Positions 34,193 to 46,385 are shown, numbered from the stretch's first letter. The stretch is 64,000 nt of DNA from Sepioteuthis lessoniana (GCA_963585895.1 OY757947.1:31720640-31784639), one strand, 5' to 3'. Notes: a model not told the origin generated them from the letters alone. A program made the numbers and translations.

Positions 34193-34417
34193 AAAATACG
34201 ACAGTACATGTGCCAACGAGTTAATGGCTCTATTACTACGTCTTATATAACGGTCGCACCCTGTTTTAACCTCACCATAGGAAAAGTTGACGAACGCTCG
34301 AAACTTTGTCTTACTTTATAAAAGTTTATTCGCTTCACCAGTTTTTGTGTAGTCGCCAGCAGAACGAAACAGATTATGAAAGTTGAGTCAACTGGACAAA
34401 GAGGGACTACATATCAC

Positions 34418-34420
<3 letters not shown>

Positions 34421-34451
<31 letters not shown>
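34421..34451. repeat. (GA)n microsatellite
   Basis: A pure GA run. The open frames through it show no domain. Confidence 0.9.
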
Positions 34452-34452
<1 letters not shown>

Positions 34453-34849
34453 AGACGCAGACCTTGAATTTTCTGCCACGTTTATTCTTCTGATTCTCAC
34501 ATGGGCTTCCTTGCGGGGTATGTCTTCACAGTTGTGCATCCAGGTTCCAAATTTTTGTCTTTCATCACATTGTCTTGGCTCGTCTCTACTCATGTCTTTA
34601 ACTCTTTGTGTCCGGCTGTTTCATATATGTTTCATACACGAGTCGCCTGCTTACTTCCGCCTGGTGTCGGAGGGAGGATCATATCCGTTTCCAGTGGTTC
34701 CACACCTGCGAAGAAGATTTGGGGCCTCCATTTAAAAAAAAATTAATTACTGCAGTCTGCTTTTCCTTCTAATTATTTTCTTTTCTTCTCCCTCTTTCTC
34801 CTTCCCTCGAAATTCGCCTCTCGTTCTCTTTATAACTTGGACCAACTAT

Positions 34850-35110
34850 ACACGTTAAATTGCTATATAACAGTCAATTTTACTTCAGTCATTTGTATGT
34901 GCATAGTTTGTTTCATTTTACCTATATTTAGGACCTCTCAGGTGCTACCACTCCGGGTCAGAGTGAACCTGGGAGCAATGGCAATGAGGAGGTACTCTGC
35001 ATTCCCCAGATCTCCATAGCTGGAGTACCGACTTTAGGTTCTTTAATGTCATATCCTGGACATTCATTGGGGGATCTTACCCCTTTGCAAAGATTCAGCC
35101 TACTGAGGTG
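34850..35110 (-). mobile_element. Rep-H copy, tail missing
   Basis: Antisense middle and head: AGGTGCTACCACTCCGGGTC, CTGCATTCCCCAGATCTCC, and CATTGGGGGATCTTACCCC. Confidence 0.75.
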
Positions 35111-35279
35111 AAATATCTCATTAGAATCCAGTTGAATTCAACAGATTTTAGACATGTGGATATAAGCTCACCTGAAGATCCTTTGCGTGAAATTCAGAAC
35201 CTCCCATAGGCTTTATTTACCTGTATTTTTGTGTCTAGAGATATCTGTATAACTGATTTAAAGTGTTTTAACGATAATT

Positions 35280-35393
<114 letters not shown>

Positions 35394-35559
35394 TTTGAAA
35401 ATGATAATTATCGAACGAAATGCAAAAAAAAATTGAAATTTCAAAAAGGCCATCTTTAATAAAATCAGAAAAAAGAAAATAACTTGTCATTTAGTGAAAT
35501 TTAACATTCCAACAAACCTCAGATCGAAAGTGAAGGAAGGTTAAAAAATCCGTTAATAC

Positions 35560-35830
35560 CAGGACCTAGTCTGAGTACTGAGATAGGGGAGCATGGCGGT
35601 GTCGGTATCGTTGATACAGTCCTTCCATAATAACCAGGAAAAGAGAGATGTTGAACCGAAGATTAGAGATTTAATTGAGATCATTCAAACCACAGTACTA
35701 CTAAAATCGGCAAGAATCCTTTGGAGGGTCCTGAGTTTACGGAGACTTGATGTCACTCTGGATCAAACGTAAACCAGCACCTAGAGCTAGTGTGAAAAAT
35801 TTGCAAAGCGTAAAAATTATAATAATTGTA
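35560..35830 (+). pseudogene. non-LTR retrotransposon C-terminal end, second copy
   Basis: Sense relic reading IIQTTVLLKSARILWRVLS, then a 3' end with GTGTGAAAAATTTGCAAAGCG. It matches the end of the element at 54670-55972 (VQTTALLRSVRILRNVLET; GATGTGAAAAATTCTCAAAG). Confidence 0.65.
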
Positions 35831-35879
35831 TGTACAAAACTAGATAAAGATCAACACCTAGCATAAGAATAAGACAAAC

Positions 35880-36450
35880 ATACAAACTATTAAATATGAC
35901 AGTGACAGTGATACCAGTACTCTTCAGAGTGATGTCAACTTTGGCATAGGTAAAACATATGCTGCTATTGCCAGATTAATGACAATATGGAAATCTATTA
36001 TCTCTGATAGAATATAAAGGGAATTCTTCAAAGCTATAGCCGTGTCTGTACTGTTGTATGGTTGCACTTGTTGGACTATAATGAAACGCCTGGAGAAAAA
36101 AGTTAGATCGGAAAGACACAAGGTTGCTGCATGCTACTTTCAACAAATCCTAGAAGCAGCAGCTCACAAAACAGCAGCAGTACTGTCACTTAACTGCTAT
36201 CTCACAATCCGTCCAAGTAAGACGAGCAAGACATCTTGGACATTGCCGGTGAAGCAAGAATGAACTTATAAGCGACGTTCTCTCATGAACTCCTACACAT
36301 GGGCATACCAGTGCTGACCGACCTGTAACAATCCTCATTCGTCAGCTCTGTGCGGACACGGAGTACCATCTAGAAGGCTTGCTACATTCGACAGCCGGTT
36401 GGGAAGGATAGAGAGGGATATATAGGGAGTGGGATTGGTGGTGTCGGGAC
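35880..36450 (+). pseudogene. RTE-like LINE 3' region
   Basis: Sense, frameshifted: LLYGCTCWTIMKRLEKKV near 36045, then the CACAAAACAGCAGCAGTACT block, CGAGCAAGACATCTTGGACA, and TGAACTCCTACACATGGGCA. Order and spacing match the copies at 15636 and 24058. Confidence 0.75.
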
Positions 36451-37429
36451 TCCATGTGTTGATTTCGACTATCTGAATAGATATGGAAAAGATTTTTAGG
36501 AAAACTGGATATTCGGGAAAATATCTAAGCTCTCCAGAACATAGGGCTGATGAGTTCCGTTAGAATATCGTTGAAATATATTGCCTTGACCGTCGAGGAA
36601 CCCGAGGGATGTAATTGACAGATACATGACCGCAGATAAAATAAACAATGACCTCAGGAAAACAAGCAATGTGTGGGTGTAAGTCGTGACCAATGAAAAC
36701 CAACCATTGCGTTGGTATAAGCGATGGCTAATGAAAAATAAGCTATGTGTGGGTAAAGAGACGCGGTCATGTTAGTCACATGGGAGTTTTGAGGATTATA
36801 TAAGGTCTAAAATTTTGGTTGAAGTTTTTTCCCACTAGCTATTCCGACTCCCGACATGTTTATTTTTTTATTTATTTATTTTTTTGAGTGCATACTCTCT
36901 CCAATTTTCTCCCGCTCCATACAGACGTCATCGTCGAAGAATAAAAGCATCATATTATATTTATATATGTATACGTTCCTCATTGTTTGTCAAGATCCAT
37001 CGATAGTGTACTACATTGAGGGGAGTCTTTGAAAATTAATGAGACTTGCTGTCCCTCTGACTTCAGTAAATGAATTACGACTGGTATAAAAATTTGCTCT
37101 GGGAAGAAAATACGCATCGATGTTATTGTTGTCAAAAATAAATAATTTTTCTCAATTTTAAAACAGGATTATTTTATTAGAAATATTTTAATCTTGTTTT
37201 TAAGATTTTTATTTCTAATTCTTCATAATTATTGGAATATTTTTTCTGTATTTTAAACCAATTAGTGAGAGTGTCAATTAGCAAAATTCAAATTTAAATT
37301 ATACACGTTTAATGTTGCACTATGAATCTGTTTCTTCGTTCGTTTCACATTTGTATTCATTCAATTTTATTTCAATTCATTCTTTTCTTTTTCAACTTGT
37401 AATTCCCATTCTCACTTATATCTTTTTTT
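36451..37429. other. unassigned stretch
   Basis: No supported gene. A minus-strand frame at 36496-36693 has no recognised domain. Composition becomes T-rich toward the microsatellite. Confidence 0.4.
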
Positions 37430-37959
37430 CATTCATTCTTTCTTTCTTCTTTCTTTCTGTTCGGTTCACGTTGGTGATTATTGCTATTTCCCCGTCACTT
37501 CCTTCCGTAACATCAAGGTTAATTTCTTTCTTTCTTTCTTTCTTTCTTATCGTTTTCATTTGGTATCATTTTCTTTCCAGTTTTTTCTTTCTTCGCTAAC
37601 TCATTTCTTTCTTTCTTTCTTTCTTTCTTTCTTTTTGCCCTATTTGATACGCAGTCTTCTTTCTTTCCACACGCTTTTTCTTCAACTGTTCTTTCTTTCT
37701 TTCTTTCTTTCTAGTCGCTTTGATGTTGTCTTCTTTCTTTCCACACATCCTTTCTTCAACTGTTCATTATTCTTTCATTTTTTCCTTTGTTTGTTTGTTT
37801 GTTTGTTTCTTTCTTTCTTTGTTTCTTATCGTTTTCATTTGATATCATTTTCTTTCCAGTTTTTCTTTCTTCGCTAACTCCTTTCTTTCTTTCTTTCTTT
37901 CTTTCTGCTCTATTTGATACGCAGTCTTCTTTCTTTCCGCACGCTTTTTCTTCAACTGT

Positions 37960-38010
<51 letters not shown>

Positions 38011-38188
38011 AGTCGCTTTGATGTTGTCTTCTTTCTTTCCACACACCCTTTCTTCAACTGTTCATTATTCTTTCATTTTTTCCTTTATTTGTTTGTTTGT
38101 TTGTTTCTTTCTTTCTACTCTCTTTGATACGTTTCTTCTTTCTTTCCTCACGCTTTTTCTTCGACTGTTCATTATTAATTCATTCATG

Positions 38189-38219
<31 letters not shown>

Positions 38220-38235
38220 TTCGTTTTCTTCGCTC
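37430..38235. repeat. (TTTC)n polypyrimidine tract with about 280-bp higher-order repeat
   Basis: TTTC runs alternate with spacers that recur in order. TATCGTTTTCATTTGRTATC is near 37548 and 37828, TTTGATACGCAGTCTTC near 37643 and 37913, and AGTCGCTTTGATGTTGTC near 37713 and 38012. Reading frames are repeat artefacts. Confidence 0.95.
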
Positions 38236-39125
38236 TCCACTCTCCCGCTCACACTCACTTTCACACTCCCTCTCTCTCCCTGTCTCCTCTTCCTCATCTT
38301 CATTTTATTTCTTTTTTCCGCTCACTTCCCTGTAAACTCTAAAAAAATTTTCATGTATTCTTCAAGATAACAACACTCATTTTATCCTGCTCAAGTCTTG
38401 TTCAAATTACCGTTCACTCTTCAATTAATTCTTGTTGACCCAATATGTTGCAATATTATATTATTGTTTCGTAATTTTGTCCTTGTTATCAGAAATTATT
38501 TTGTACTTTATCGATATATTGCAGGCAAACGAGAAGTGCTTTAGTCTGAGGAGACGTACGTAGCCAATCGTGGCGTCCTTGTGTCTGCAAATAATATGAT
38601 TAAATATTACATTGTACAATGATTATATTTGATATAGGACTATAATTGATACGTACCCTGTAAAAGGAGTCAGTTTGTCGAAAAGAAAAGATAACAACTA
38701 TTATTGTATCGAATATAACATCGCTTGATTTACTTTAGTTAATACAAAACGTTTATGGATACCTACACCGTAAGAAGTGTCTTTTTGTCGGGGATATTGA
38801 TACCATATGTGAAGGTATTCGCAGTGGTTTTTCTTTGATTTCATTGAATATAGTAGAATATGGATGTGAATCCATTAAGAATGTCATTGTCTAAAGGGGA
38901 AATTATCTCAGATAACATCATCATTATCAAAGCATGCAAACAGCCTGGATTCCTTTGACTCCCTCTCTCTCTCTTTCCATCCGTCCCTAACCGCTGTCGC
39001 CCGAGATAAGTCTAGGGAATATTGCCCTGTATCAGTACAGTGCTGATTCCTGAAAATTTTTGCTTCTCGGGCAAAACTGGGAATTCCATCAGTAGGCGTC
39101 AATAAGAGAACGTAACTTTTGATTT
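38236..39125. other. unassigned stretch
   Basis: No gene supported. A direct repeat theme GATACGTACCCTGTAAAAGG (38649) and GATACCTACACCGTAAGAAG (38758) is visible, each followed by a GTC..TTTGTCG segment. Confidence 0.4.
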
Positions 39126-39420
39126 CGTTGCTTCATCCATAGCAGTGTCCTGCGTGTCTTGCTCGTCTTACTAAGATGTTTGCAAGATGGGAGGTAAGTA
39201 ATGTACAGCTGCTGTTTGTTTGGCGAATCCTTTCATGTTCAAAATAGCATGCAGTATTGTTGTGTAGTTTTCATCTAGTTTTTTCACAGCTGTTTTCCTA
39301 AGGGTCAAATTATCGTAGACGTTTATTAGAATTAGAGTAAGACTGGGAAGATATTCTGTTTTATTTTACCTTTGTTTATGTTGATGTCACTTTCAGTAGA
39401 TGAGATATTGCTACTGAGGT
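39126..39420 (-). pseudogene. RTE-like LINE fragment
   Basis: Antisense match: CAGTGTCCTGCGTGTCTTGC, GGGAGGTAAGTAATGTACAG and CAGTAGATGAGATATTGCTA, in the same order as in the copy at 15636. Confidence 0.65.
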
Positions 39421-39424
39421 ATAA

Positions 39425-39870
39425 GAACTGGTCTCCAAATTTTTTTTTTCTTTTAAGACAAATCAGATTTCTTGGATTCCCTTTCGCCAACCGTCAACCA
39501 ATTTGGCAATCGCTTTTGGTAAGTCCGTAGAGTCAATGAAGAGGCTGTAAATGAAAATGTTTGCTCGTCAACCAAAACTGATGTGTGAATATGTCGGGAG
39601 TCATTGGTTATGTGTTCTTCCTTTCTTCACCAGCAGAGTCCAGCATCTCTCAGTTGTCCTACATGGGGAGGTAAAGGGCCCTACAACTGTTTTGCAGAGG
39701 GCAGCTTCAGGTATTTATTGAAACTATCACTCCGCATTCTTGTAAAGTTCTTATTTAACTTTTTCAGGAAGCATTTGTTACAGTCGAAGTGACACAACTA
39801 TGCAAGAGTAAGGACTACAGTTTTGAAGAATTCCGGTTTTATGTTTTTGATACCGTCATAGTGAGTTGAA
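39425..39870 (-). pseudogene. RTE-like LINE fragment, second tandem copy
   Basis: Antisense, more diverged: CAGCAGAGTCCAGCATCTCTC near 39630, then CTACAACTGTTTTGCAGAGG. It follows the first copy directly. Confidence 0.5.
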
Positions 39871-39989
39871 ACATTTGCATTCCTGTCGAGAGGATTCCCT
39901 AAGAACAGACTGAATGTCCGTCATTAGGGATTTCTTTTCTTATTGTTCGTAATAAAACATTTCCATTATTTTGTTTATCAGAAAGAGCT

Positions 39990-40052
39990 GCATTATATAT
40001 ATATATGTGTGTGTGTGTGTGTGCGTGTGTGTGGGGGTATGCGCGTGTGTCC
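39990..40052. repeat. compound (TA)n(TG)n microsatellite
   Basis: TA run into TG run with G-rich interruptions. Confidence 0.9.
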
Positions 40053-40124
40053 AAAGAAATGAGTTCGGGATGATTCAGTTTGTGAATGTAAAAGGACATT
40101 CTTATAAATCTCCAGGAGTGCTCA

Positions 40125-40510
40125 ATGTATGAAAATTAATATACAAGTTTATAAATTCATACACATCAAATTCTTATAATTGTAAGAAAAACTCAACAGT
40201 CCTCATTTGGCTATTATAAAGTTATTTCAGCTTGTCTCTCCATATGAGGAACCAACCTCTTCAGATAGCCATCACATAATCACATTATGGTATGGGTATC
40301 TGAAGAGAATTATATATGTATATCTGGTGGTACACACGAATATAAAATAATAACGATAATAAAAGCTAAATATCAAATTTTAATTCATTTGGAAACCTAT
40401 TCATTTCAGTATATATAGATATATATATAATTCTTATTCTTATTTTTATTCTAATACCTATTCTATAATTCTGGTGGTATGAAAAAAACCCAGACGATAC
40501 AATTTATAAA
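40125..40510. repeat. 0.4-kb dispersed repeat, copy 1
   Basis: It shares with 43978-44465 the blocks AAGTTTATAAATTCATAC, GTAAGAAAAACTCAA, TCAGATAGCCATCACATAAT, AATAAAAGCTAAATATCAA and CAGACGATACAATTT. A hairpin pairs GATAGCCATC with the matching arm 20 bp on. Type unknown. Confidence 0.7.
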
Positions 40511-40751
40511 AAAACAAATATTACACAAATTGATATCAAGGAAAACATTTTATAAATAAAGAAAATACAACAAATATTCGTACGACATGAAAATAATCAA
40601 CCATGAACGCAATGTCTTGTCAAAAGAACAAACATTGACAGAATTACCTAAGATGAAACATAAAGTGCTCAATATATAAAGTAGAGAAAAATTATAATAT
40701 CTAAAGAGCCAGAAGTAATCTACCTATGTTTCACTTAACGGTTCATCAGAA

Positions 40752-40804
<53 letters not shown>

Positions 40805-41218
40805 CTTGTAACATATCCTGATCATGGAATATTGTATGGTTTCGAGGTTAAAGTTTAATTATCACTCATCTAAAGCGCCGTAGTTAGATCTTGCTTGACC
40901 AACAGGCTTGGTTGGTTTTTCCGTCCCATTTGTCGGAATGCCAGATCCATAAGCCATCGAGCAAAATTGTTTTAAATTTCTAATTGTTAGTGGATATTTC
41001 ACCTTTCGTTTTTTACAGATGAAACATTTGCCCCATAGGAATCATTTCCATGCTGAATAATTTATTTCGTAGTAGGGGTTCTAAAAGAAACTGGAAGATG
41101 CGAAACCACCCACAACATTTTTCTGCCACTTGTTATAAATTAAACAAGATAAATTGTTTTAAAACAGTAGAAATTTCCACCGTTAATATGCATTTTCTTC
41201 CGTTACATCACTATTTGT

Positions 41219-41222
<4 letters not shown>
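40511..41222. other. unassigned stretch with (TA)n
   Basis: A TA run is at 40757-40803; no other supported feature. Confidence 0.4.

Positions 41223-41276
<54 letters not shown>
41223..41276. repeat. (TA)n microsatellite
   Basis: A TA run flanking the inverted-repeat element. Confidence 0.9.
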
Positions 41277-41300
41277 CTGAGATGAGGCATTATATTCATT

Positions 41301-42130
41301 TTTCGGACTATTGTCCTCATATTTGTCACCATGTTTTTCACAATGTTTCGGCCGTTGTACGCTCCTGCCTTCTTCAGGTGTGTTGGAATGTCGACCTTAT
41401 CCCTTTATTTCGCTCACCAGGGTTGACTGTTTTAGTTGCACGAGCCATGTTTAATGGATGTCAGTTATCTCCCTTCTGAAAGTTCTTCATGGTTATTGAA
41501 CGCACACTCTTTAGTGTATCTAACCAACGTCTTTATTCATTGTGCCATGTGTCCTTGAGGACAACTGTGAATGGATTTCTTCGGCAACCATTTTTACCAG
41601 GGTTCATATTGATATTTTGCTGTTATCATGGCATGTTTTTTTTTTAAGTTTTACCAGCGCTCATATCACAACTTTGTTGTTACTATTGCTTTTCTCTAGC
41701 ACTCCTTATTACTGGTTTCCATATTGTATTGATTTCTATGATTGGTCGGCTCAGGAGATATTTGTGGCCTAGCATATGTGCTGATTCTTTAAGTTTGCGA
41801 ATCTTCCAATGGTGTTCCTTGTCTGTGATCTCAGCCTGGTCCCACAGAGGGTGGTGGTCTGCCACATATGGAGATAGAAGGGAGATCACTGCCCTCTGTG
41901 GGATCAATACCCTGCGAAGGCAGTAGAGGACTTTCAGAGGGAAAATTAACAGGAGATAATTCATAAGTGACATCCATTAAACATGGCTCGTGGAACTAGA
42001 TCAGTCTACCCTAGTGAGCGAAATAAAGGGCTAAGTTCGACATTCCAACCACCTGAAGGAGGCTGGAGCGTACAACAGCTGAAACGTTGTGATAAACATG
42101 GCGACAAACATTAGGACAGTAGTCCGAAAA
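41301..42130. mobile_element. 830-bp inverted-repeat element with SINE-E cores
   Basis: Arms 41301-41482 and 41931-42130 are inverted copies of one another. Each begins at TCGGACTA/TAGTCCGA and carries the SINE-E core: minus-strand CTGAAGAAGGCAGGAG at about 41363-41378, and CTGAAGGAGGCTGGAG at 42053. Between them lie about 450 bp including an 11-bp perfect inverted repeat (CCCACAGAGGG and CCCTCTGTGGG). It could be a foldback element or two head-to-head retrocopies. No protein-coding potential was recognised. Confidence 0.65.
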
Positions 42131-42154
42131 ATGTAAAAAATATATATACATATA

Positions 42155-42162
42155 TATATATA

Positions 42163-42233
<71 letters not shown>
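42155..42233. repeat. compound (TA)n(TG)n microsatellite
   Basis: TA then TG run, directly before a Rep-H head. Confidence 0.95.
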
Positions 42234-42235
<2 letters not shown>

Positions 42236-42580
42236 AGCCTAATCGGCTGGAGCTGAAGAATGCGCCGACTACAACTCTGCAGAAAGGTAAGAACCCGCAC
42301 CAACGAGTGTCCAGCATATGATACTAAACAATCAGATGGCAAGTCTCCAGTCCTGAAGCTTTGGGAAATGTGGAGTACCCCTTCCCTACCATTGCTCCTT
42401 GGTCCACTCTGATCCGTAGTGCTAACACGTGACACGTTCCTATCTATGGGTCAAATAGAACAAACTATGTGTGGAAACAAATGACTGTTTATATTGCAAT
42501 ACTTTCAACCATCTAACTATGTTTAAAAAAGAGCTCAAACTAGTCTAAGTTAGCTCGCTACAAAATGTGTTTACAAATCA
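42234..42580 (+). mobile_element. Rep-H copy, head and body
   Basis: Sense head (CTAATCGGCTGGAGCTG, ACGAGTGTCCAGCATATG), middle (CCTATCTATGGGTCAAATAG) and body, leading into a microsatellite and then the tail array. Confidence 0.85.
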
Positions 42581-42582
42581 TA

Positions 42583-42656
<74 letters not shown>
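42581..42656. repeat. compound (TA)n(TG)n microsatellite inside Rep-H
   Basis: It sits between Rep-H body and tail, the same position as the microsatellite at 3994 in another copy. Confidence 0.95.
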
Positions 42657-42657
<1 letters not shown>

Positions 42658-43262
42658 GAGGATTTGGCACTAAATAGCCTACAATGGTTGGTATGCCATG
42701 AACCAAATCAAACAAAATCCTATATATTTAATGTACATGTATAAAGAGGATTTGGCATTAAATAACCTACAATGGTTAATATGCCATAAAATCCAACCAA
42801 ACCAAATCATACATATTTAATATATGTGTATAAAGAGGATTTGGTGTTAAATAACCTACAATAGTTGATATGCCATAAAACCCAACGAAACAAAATCAAA
42901 TGCATTTGATATAGATGTATAAAGAAGATTTGGCATTAAATAACCTACAATAGTTGATATGCCATAAAACCAAACCAAACCAAATCCTATATATTTAATA
43001 TATATGTATAAAGAGGATTTGGCATTAAATAACCTACAATATTCGTTATGCCATAAAACCCTACTAAACCAAATCCTATATATTTAATATGTATAAAAAG
43101 GATTTGGCATTAAATAACCTATAATGGTTGATATGCCATAAAACCCAACCAAACAAAATCAAATGCATTTGATATATATGTATAAAGAGGATTTGGCATT
43201 AAATAACCAACAATGGTTGATATGCCATAAAACTAAACCAAACAAAATCATATATATGTGTG
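42657..43262 (+). repeat. Rep-H 3'-tail tandem array, 89-bp period
   Basis: Seven sense units. AATAACC occurs at 42761, 42850, 42939, 43028, 43113 and 43202, so the spacing is 89 bp except for one 85-bp unit. Each unit holds the GGCAT..ATGCC hairpin. Confidence 0.95.
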
Positions 43263-43552
43263 TTTGAGGGGGAATTGTATAATGTGTTTTCATTGGATAA
43301 ATGAAGGTGGTTTAATATGTAATAAGTTCATCATTTTACAGCCATATCAGCTGGAATGTATATTTATCATTTTACTCGAATTTTTTTACCTCCGCAACGA
43401 TCGATCAATGTGATTATAGGAAAAACGTTTTAAGTTAATTGGTAATGTGTGAATTTGAGTATACTTGGGATTGGTAGGAAAGTAATTAATACCTTTGAGG
43501 TTGTCATAGAAACGTTCTTAGGAATACAGATTGTTTGAAAACGAAAATCAGT

Positions 43553-43792
43553 GATCGGTTTGGTTTCTTTGTTAAATGGCATATCAACCTTTGTAGGTTA
43601 TTTAATGCCAAAGCTATTCCCCTTGAAGAACAGTAGTGGTACTATTTAACCCATAGCTGGGATGATAAGGGAGTTCGTACTTTTCCTCAGGGTATTTGCC
43701 CGAAGGTAACTTAATAGCCTGACTGGAGTACGAACTCTCTTACTACGATTCCGCAGTCCATCGCTTTAACCATTACACCACGAGGACACCCC
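43553..43792 (-). mobile_element. SINE-B copy, full length with target duplication
   Basis: Complete antisense SINE-B. A direct repeat GAAAATCAGT at 43543-43552 and 43793-43802 flanks it exactly. The head ends at CACGAGGACACCCC and the tail at GGTTTGGTTTC. Confidence 0.93.
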
Positions 43793-43869
43793 GAAAATCA
43801 GTTGAAATTGTTCTGATAAATCTTAAGCTGTGAATTAAACGATGTGAAAAAAATATGACTGTTGTGTGT

Positions 43870-44241
43870 GAAGTGGAATATTGATAGTGGTCCGTCATAC
43901 TTAATTGACACATAAAGATTAGTGAATATTGGTGATGGGTTTTTCTCATATTTGGTTAATTAATATATTATATATGACAATTAATATATAAGTTTATAAA
44001 TTCATACAGAAAAAATTCTTATAACTGTAAGAAAAACTCAAGGGTCCATCATTTAGGTATTATAAGTTTATTTCAGCTGTTCACTCCATATGCGGAACCA
44101 ACCTATTCAGATAGCCATCACATAATCACATTATGGGATGGCTATCTAAAAGGAATTATATATGTATATTTATGATAAAGTAGTGCACAAGTATATGAAA
44201 AAATAATGATAATAAAAGCTAAATATCAAATTTGAAATCAG

Positions 44242-44283
<42 letters not shown>

Positions 44284-44315
44284 TCATATATATAAATATA
44301 TATATATATACATAC

Positions 44316-44364
<49 letters not shown>

Positions 44365-44600
44365 GATAATAAAAGCTAAATATCAATTTTGAAATCAGTT
44401 GGATATATATTTATATATATATATAATTTTCTATAATTCTGGAGGTATAAAAAAAAACAGACGATACAATTTGTGTGTCAAGTGGAATATTAATAGTGAT
44501 CAGTCATACTTAAATGACACATGAAGATTAGTGAATATTGGTGATGAGTTTTTTTTTTTATCATGTCTCAGATTAAGTTAATTAATATTTGATTTTAATA
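43870..44600. repeat. 0.4-kb dispersed repeat, copy 2, within a local duplication
   Basis: The repeat body (43978-44465, matching 40125-40510) is flanked by two diverged copies of one segment: 43870-43978 and about 44465-44600 (GTGGAATATTGATAGTGG and GTGGAATATTAATAGTGA, then GATTAGTGAATATTGGTGAT in both). Long TA runs lie at 44246-44362. Confidence 0.75.
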
Positions 44601-45214
44601 TTAATCTTGTTTGAAAATTAGTTTGTTAGATACAGAGAGATTGCAGCCGATTTTATCAGCTTTTGATAATTCTTGCTTTGCTTATAAAAACAATGTAAGC
44701 AAGATATATAATGTTAAAAACAAATTGAAAAGGTTCAGTTTTTTTCCTATGAAAATAGATTGATTGATCGATATGGAGAGACCGATATATATATAGAGAT
44801 AGATAGATAGATAGATAGATAGATCATTTAACAACGAGAAAAAAATGTTCCAAGAACATCTGACATTTATTATTGCTATTACTGAAGCGGAAACTTAATC
44901 GATATGATTGAAAACAATTTGTGATTCCGTTAGTGTGTGTTCGGTGGGAAAACGCCATGTTTGTTTGAAAAATTAAATTGGTTTTAATTTACTCGCGCTA
45001 AAATTCGAGCGAATATCATTAAACCAATCGGACACACAACGCTGAAGAAATTGACCGGTTTAATTGGCAAACGAAAAAAACAATAATTAGAATCGTACTT
45101 CCTGTTAACTATCCTGTCTATAAAATGTGTATCTCTCAAGAGAAAGTATGGAGAATACGCACACACAGAGACACACAGACACACACATACAGAAATACAT
45201 ATATACACATAATA
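44601..45214. other. unassigned stretch with (GATA)n
   Basis: A (GATA)n run lies at 44797-44824. The rest, including the frame at 44984-45280, has no recognised domain. Confidence 0.45.
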
Positions 45215-45450
45215 ATAGCCCAAACAGCAGGAGCTGCTGAAAACATCGACTGCATTTCTGCAGAGGGATAACACCCTCACTCAAACGAATGTCCAGATAT
45301 AACTCTAAACAATCAAATAGTGAGGCTTCAGTCCCAGAATTTTGGGAATATGGAGTCACATCTTCATTTTCATTGTTCCCAAGTCTACTCTAACCTCGAG
45401 TAGTACTACATATGGGTCAAATACATTGGTATGGAAATTATTAGTATATA
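45215..45450 (+). mobile_element. Rep-H copy, head and middle only
   Basis: Sense: ATCGACTGCATTTCTGCAGA, AATGTCCAGATATAACTC, CCAAGTCTACTCTAACC and ATATGGGTCAAATACA; ends at a TA run. Confidence 0.75.
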
Positions 45451-45468
45451 TATATATATATATATATA

Positions 45469-45786
45469 CGAGGATCTTTAGATAAGTTTCCAGACTTTTT
45501 TTCGTAGAGGTACGTTTATTCATAGTACACACATGAAACTATACTCCCCTTCGAAGTAATCCCCTCCAGTTGCCATGCACTTGTTGTACAATTCCAACAA
45601 CTTCTGGAAGGCCTCATGGAAGCCCTCTTGTGTGAGCATATCTATGACCTTCGTCACAGTCTCTTTCATCTCCTTAATTGTCTCATAACGAGTCTCTGAG
45701 CTTAGGGAATAACCAAAAGTCACAGGGAGCAAGGTATGGAGTATAGGGAGGCTGAGGAACTGTCATGATGCCCATCTTGGTCAAAT
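45469..45786 (-). pseudogene. mariner transposase 3' fragment
   Basis: The minus strand reads YETIKEMKETVTKVIDML and LLELYNKCMATGGDYFEG, close to the plus-strand mariner at 1795. It ends in CGAGGATCTTTAGATAAG next to (TA)n. Only the last third of the gene is present. Confidence 0.85.
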
Positions 45787-45835
45787 CATATGTACAACTC
45801 TTTACTTTTAAGTATTAAAACTATGATTGTTTGCT

Positions 45836-46385
45836 TGCCCAGTCGGCCGGGAGGGGGTTGTAAAATATACACCAACTCCTTCTCTGCAAAGGGGTAAGAA
45901 CGCCCTCCCACAACGAGTGTCCTGGATATAACACTAAACAACCTAAGCCGTTCGGCTTGGGCTGTAGAATATACCAATGCAGAGGGGTGGGACCTTCCAC
46001 AATAAGTCTCCTGGATATGGCACTAAACCATCTGGTGGTGAGGTTCTTGTAATACTAGAGCTTTGGGAATGCTGAGTACCCTTTTATTGCCATCACGCCC
46101 AGGTACTCTGGCCCAGAGTGATAGCACCTGGTGAGTCCTGTCTATGGGCGAAATAGAACTAAACTGCATACTTACGTTGAACTGAATTATCTGAAATAGA
46201 ACAGCTTTTGATATTTAAACTGCTAACTAATGCTAAACTAAATTTTTTGAAATAGAATTGTTTTGACAGTTAAATTGCGTACGTATGCTAAACTAAATTG
46301 TTTGAAATATAACTGTTTTAACATTTAATTATGTGTAAACAAAAAAATAACTTATACTAAACTGAATTGTTTGAAATAGTATATA
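45836..46385 (+). mobile_element. Rep-H copy with partially duplicated head
   Basis: Two successive sense heads, the second from about 45953 (GGCTTGGGCTGTAGAATATA), then middle and three body units. Confidence 0.8.

Noticed and set aside
37312-38342. Frames of up to 182 codons over the (TTTC)n tract
   Set aside because: Same artefact on a polypyrimidine repeat; overlapping frames exist on both strands.
43978-44465. Repeat bracketed by 110-bp copies as an LTR retrotransposon
   Set aside because: The brackets lack TG..CA ends, primer-binding site or polypurine tract, and the other copy at 40125 has no such brackets.
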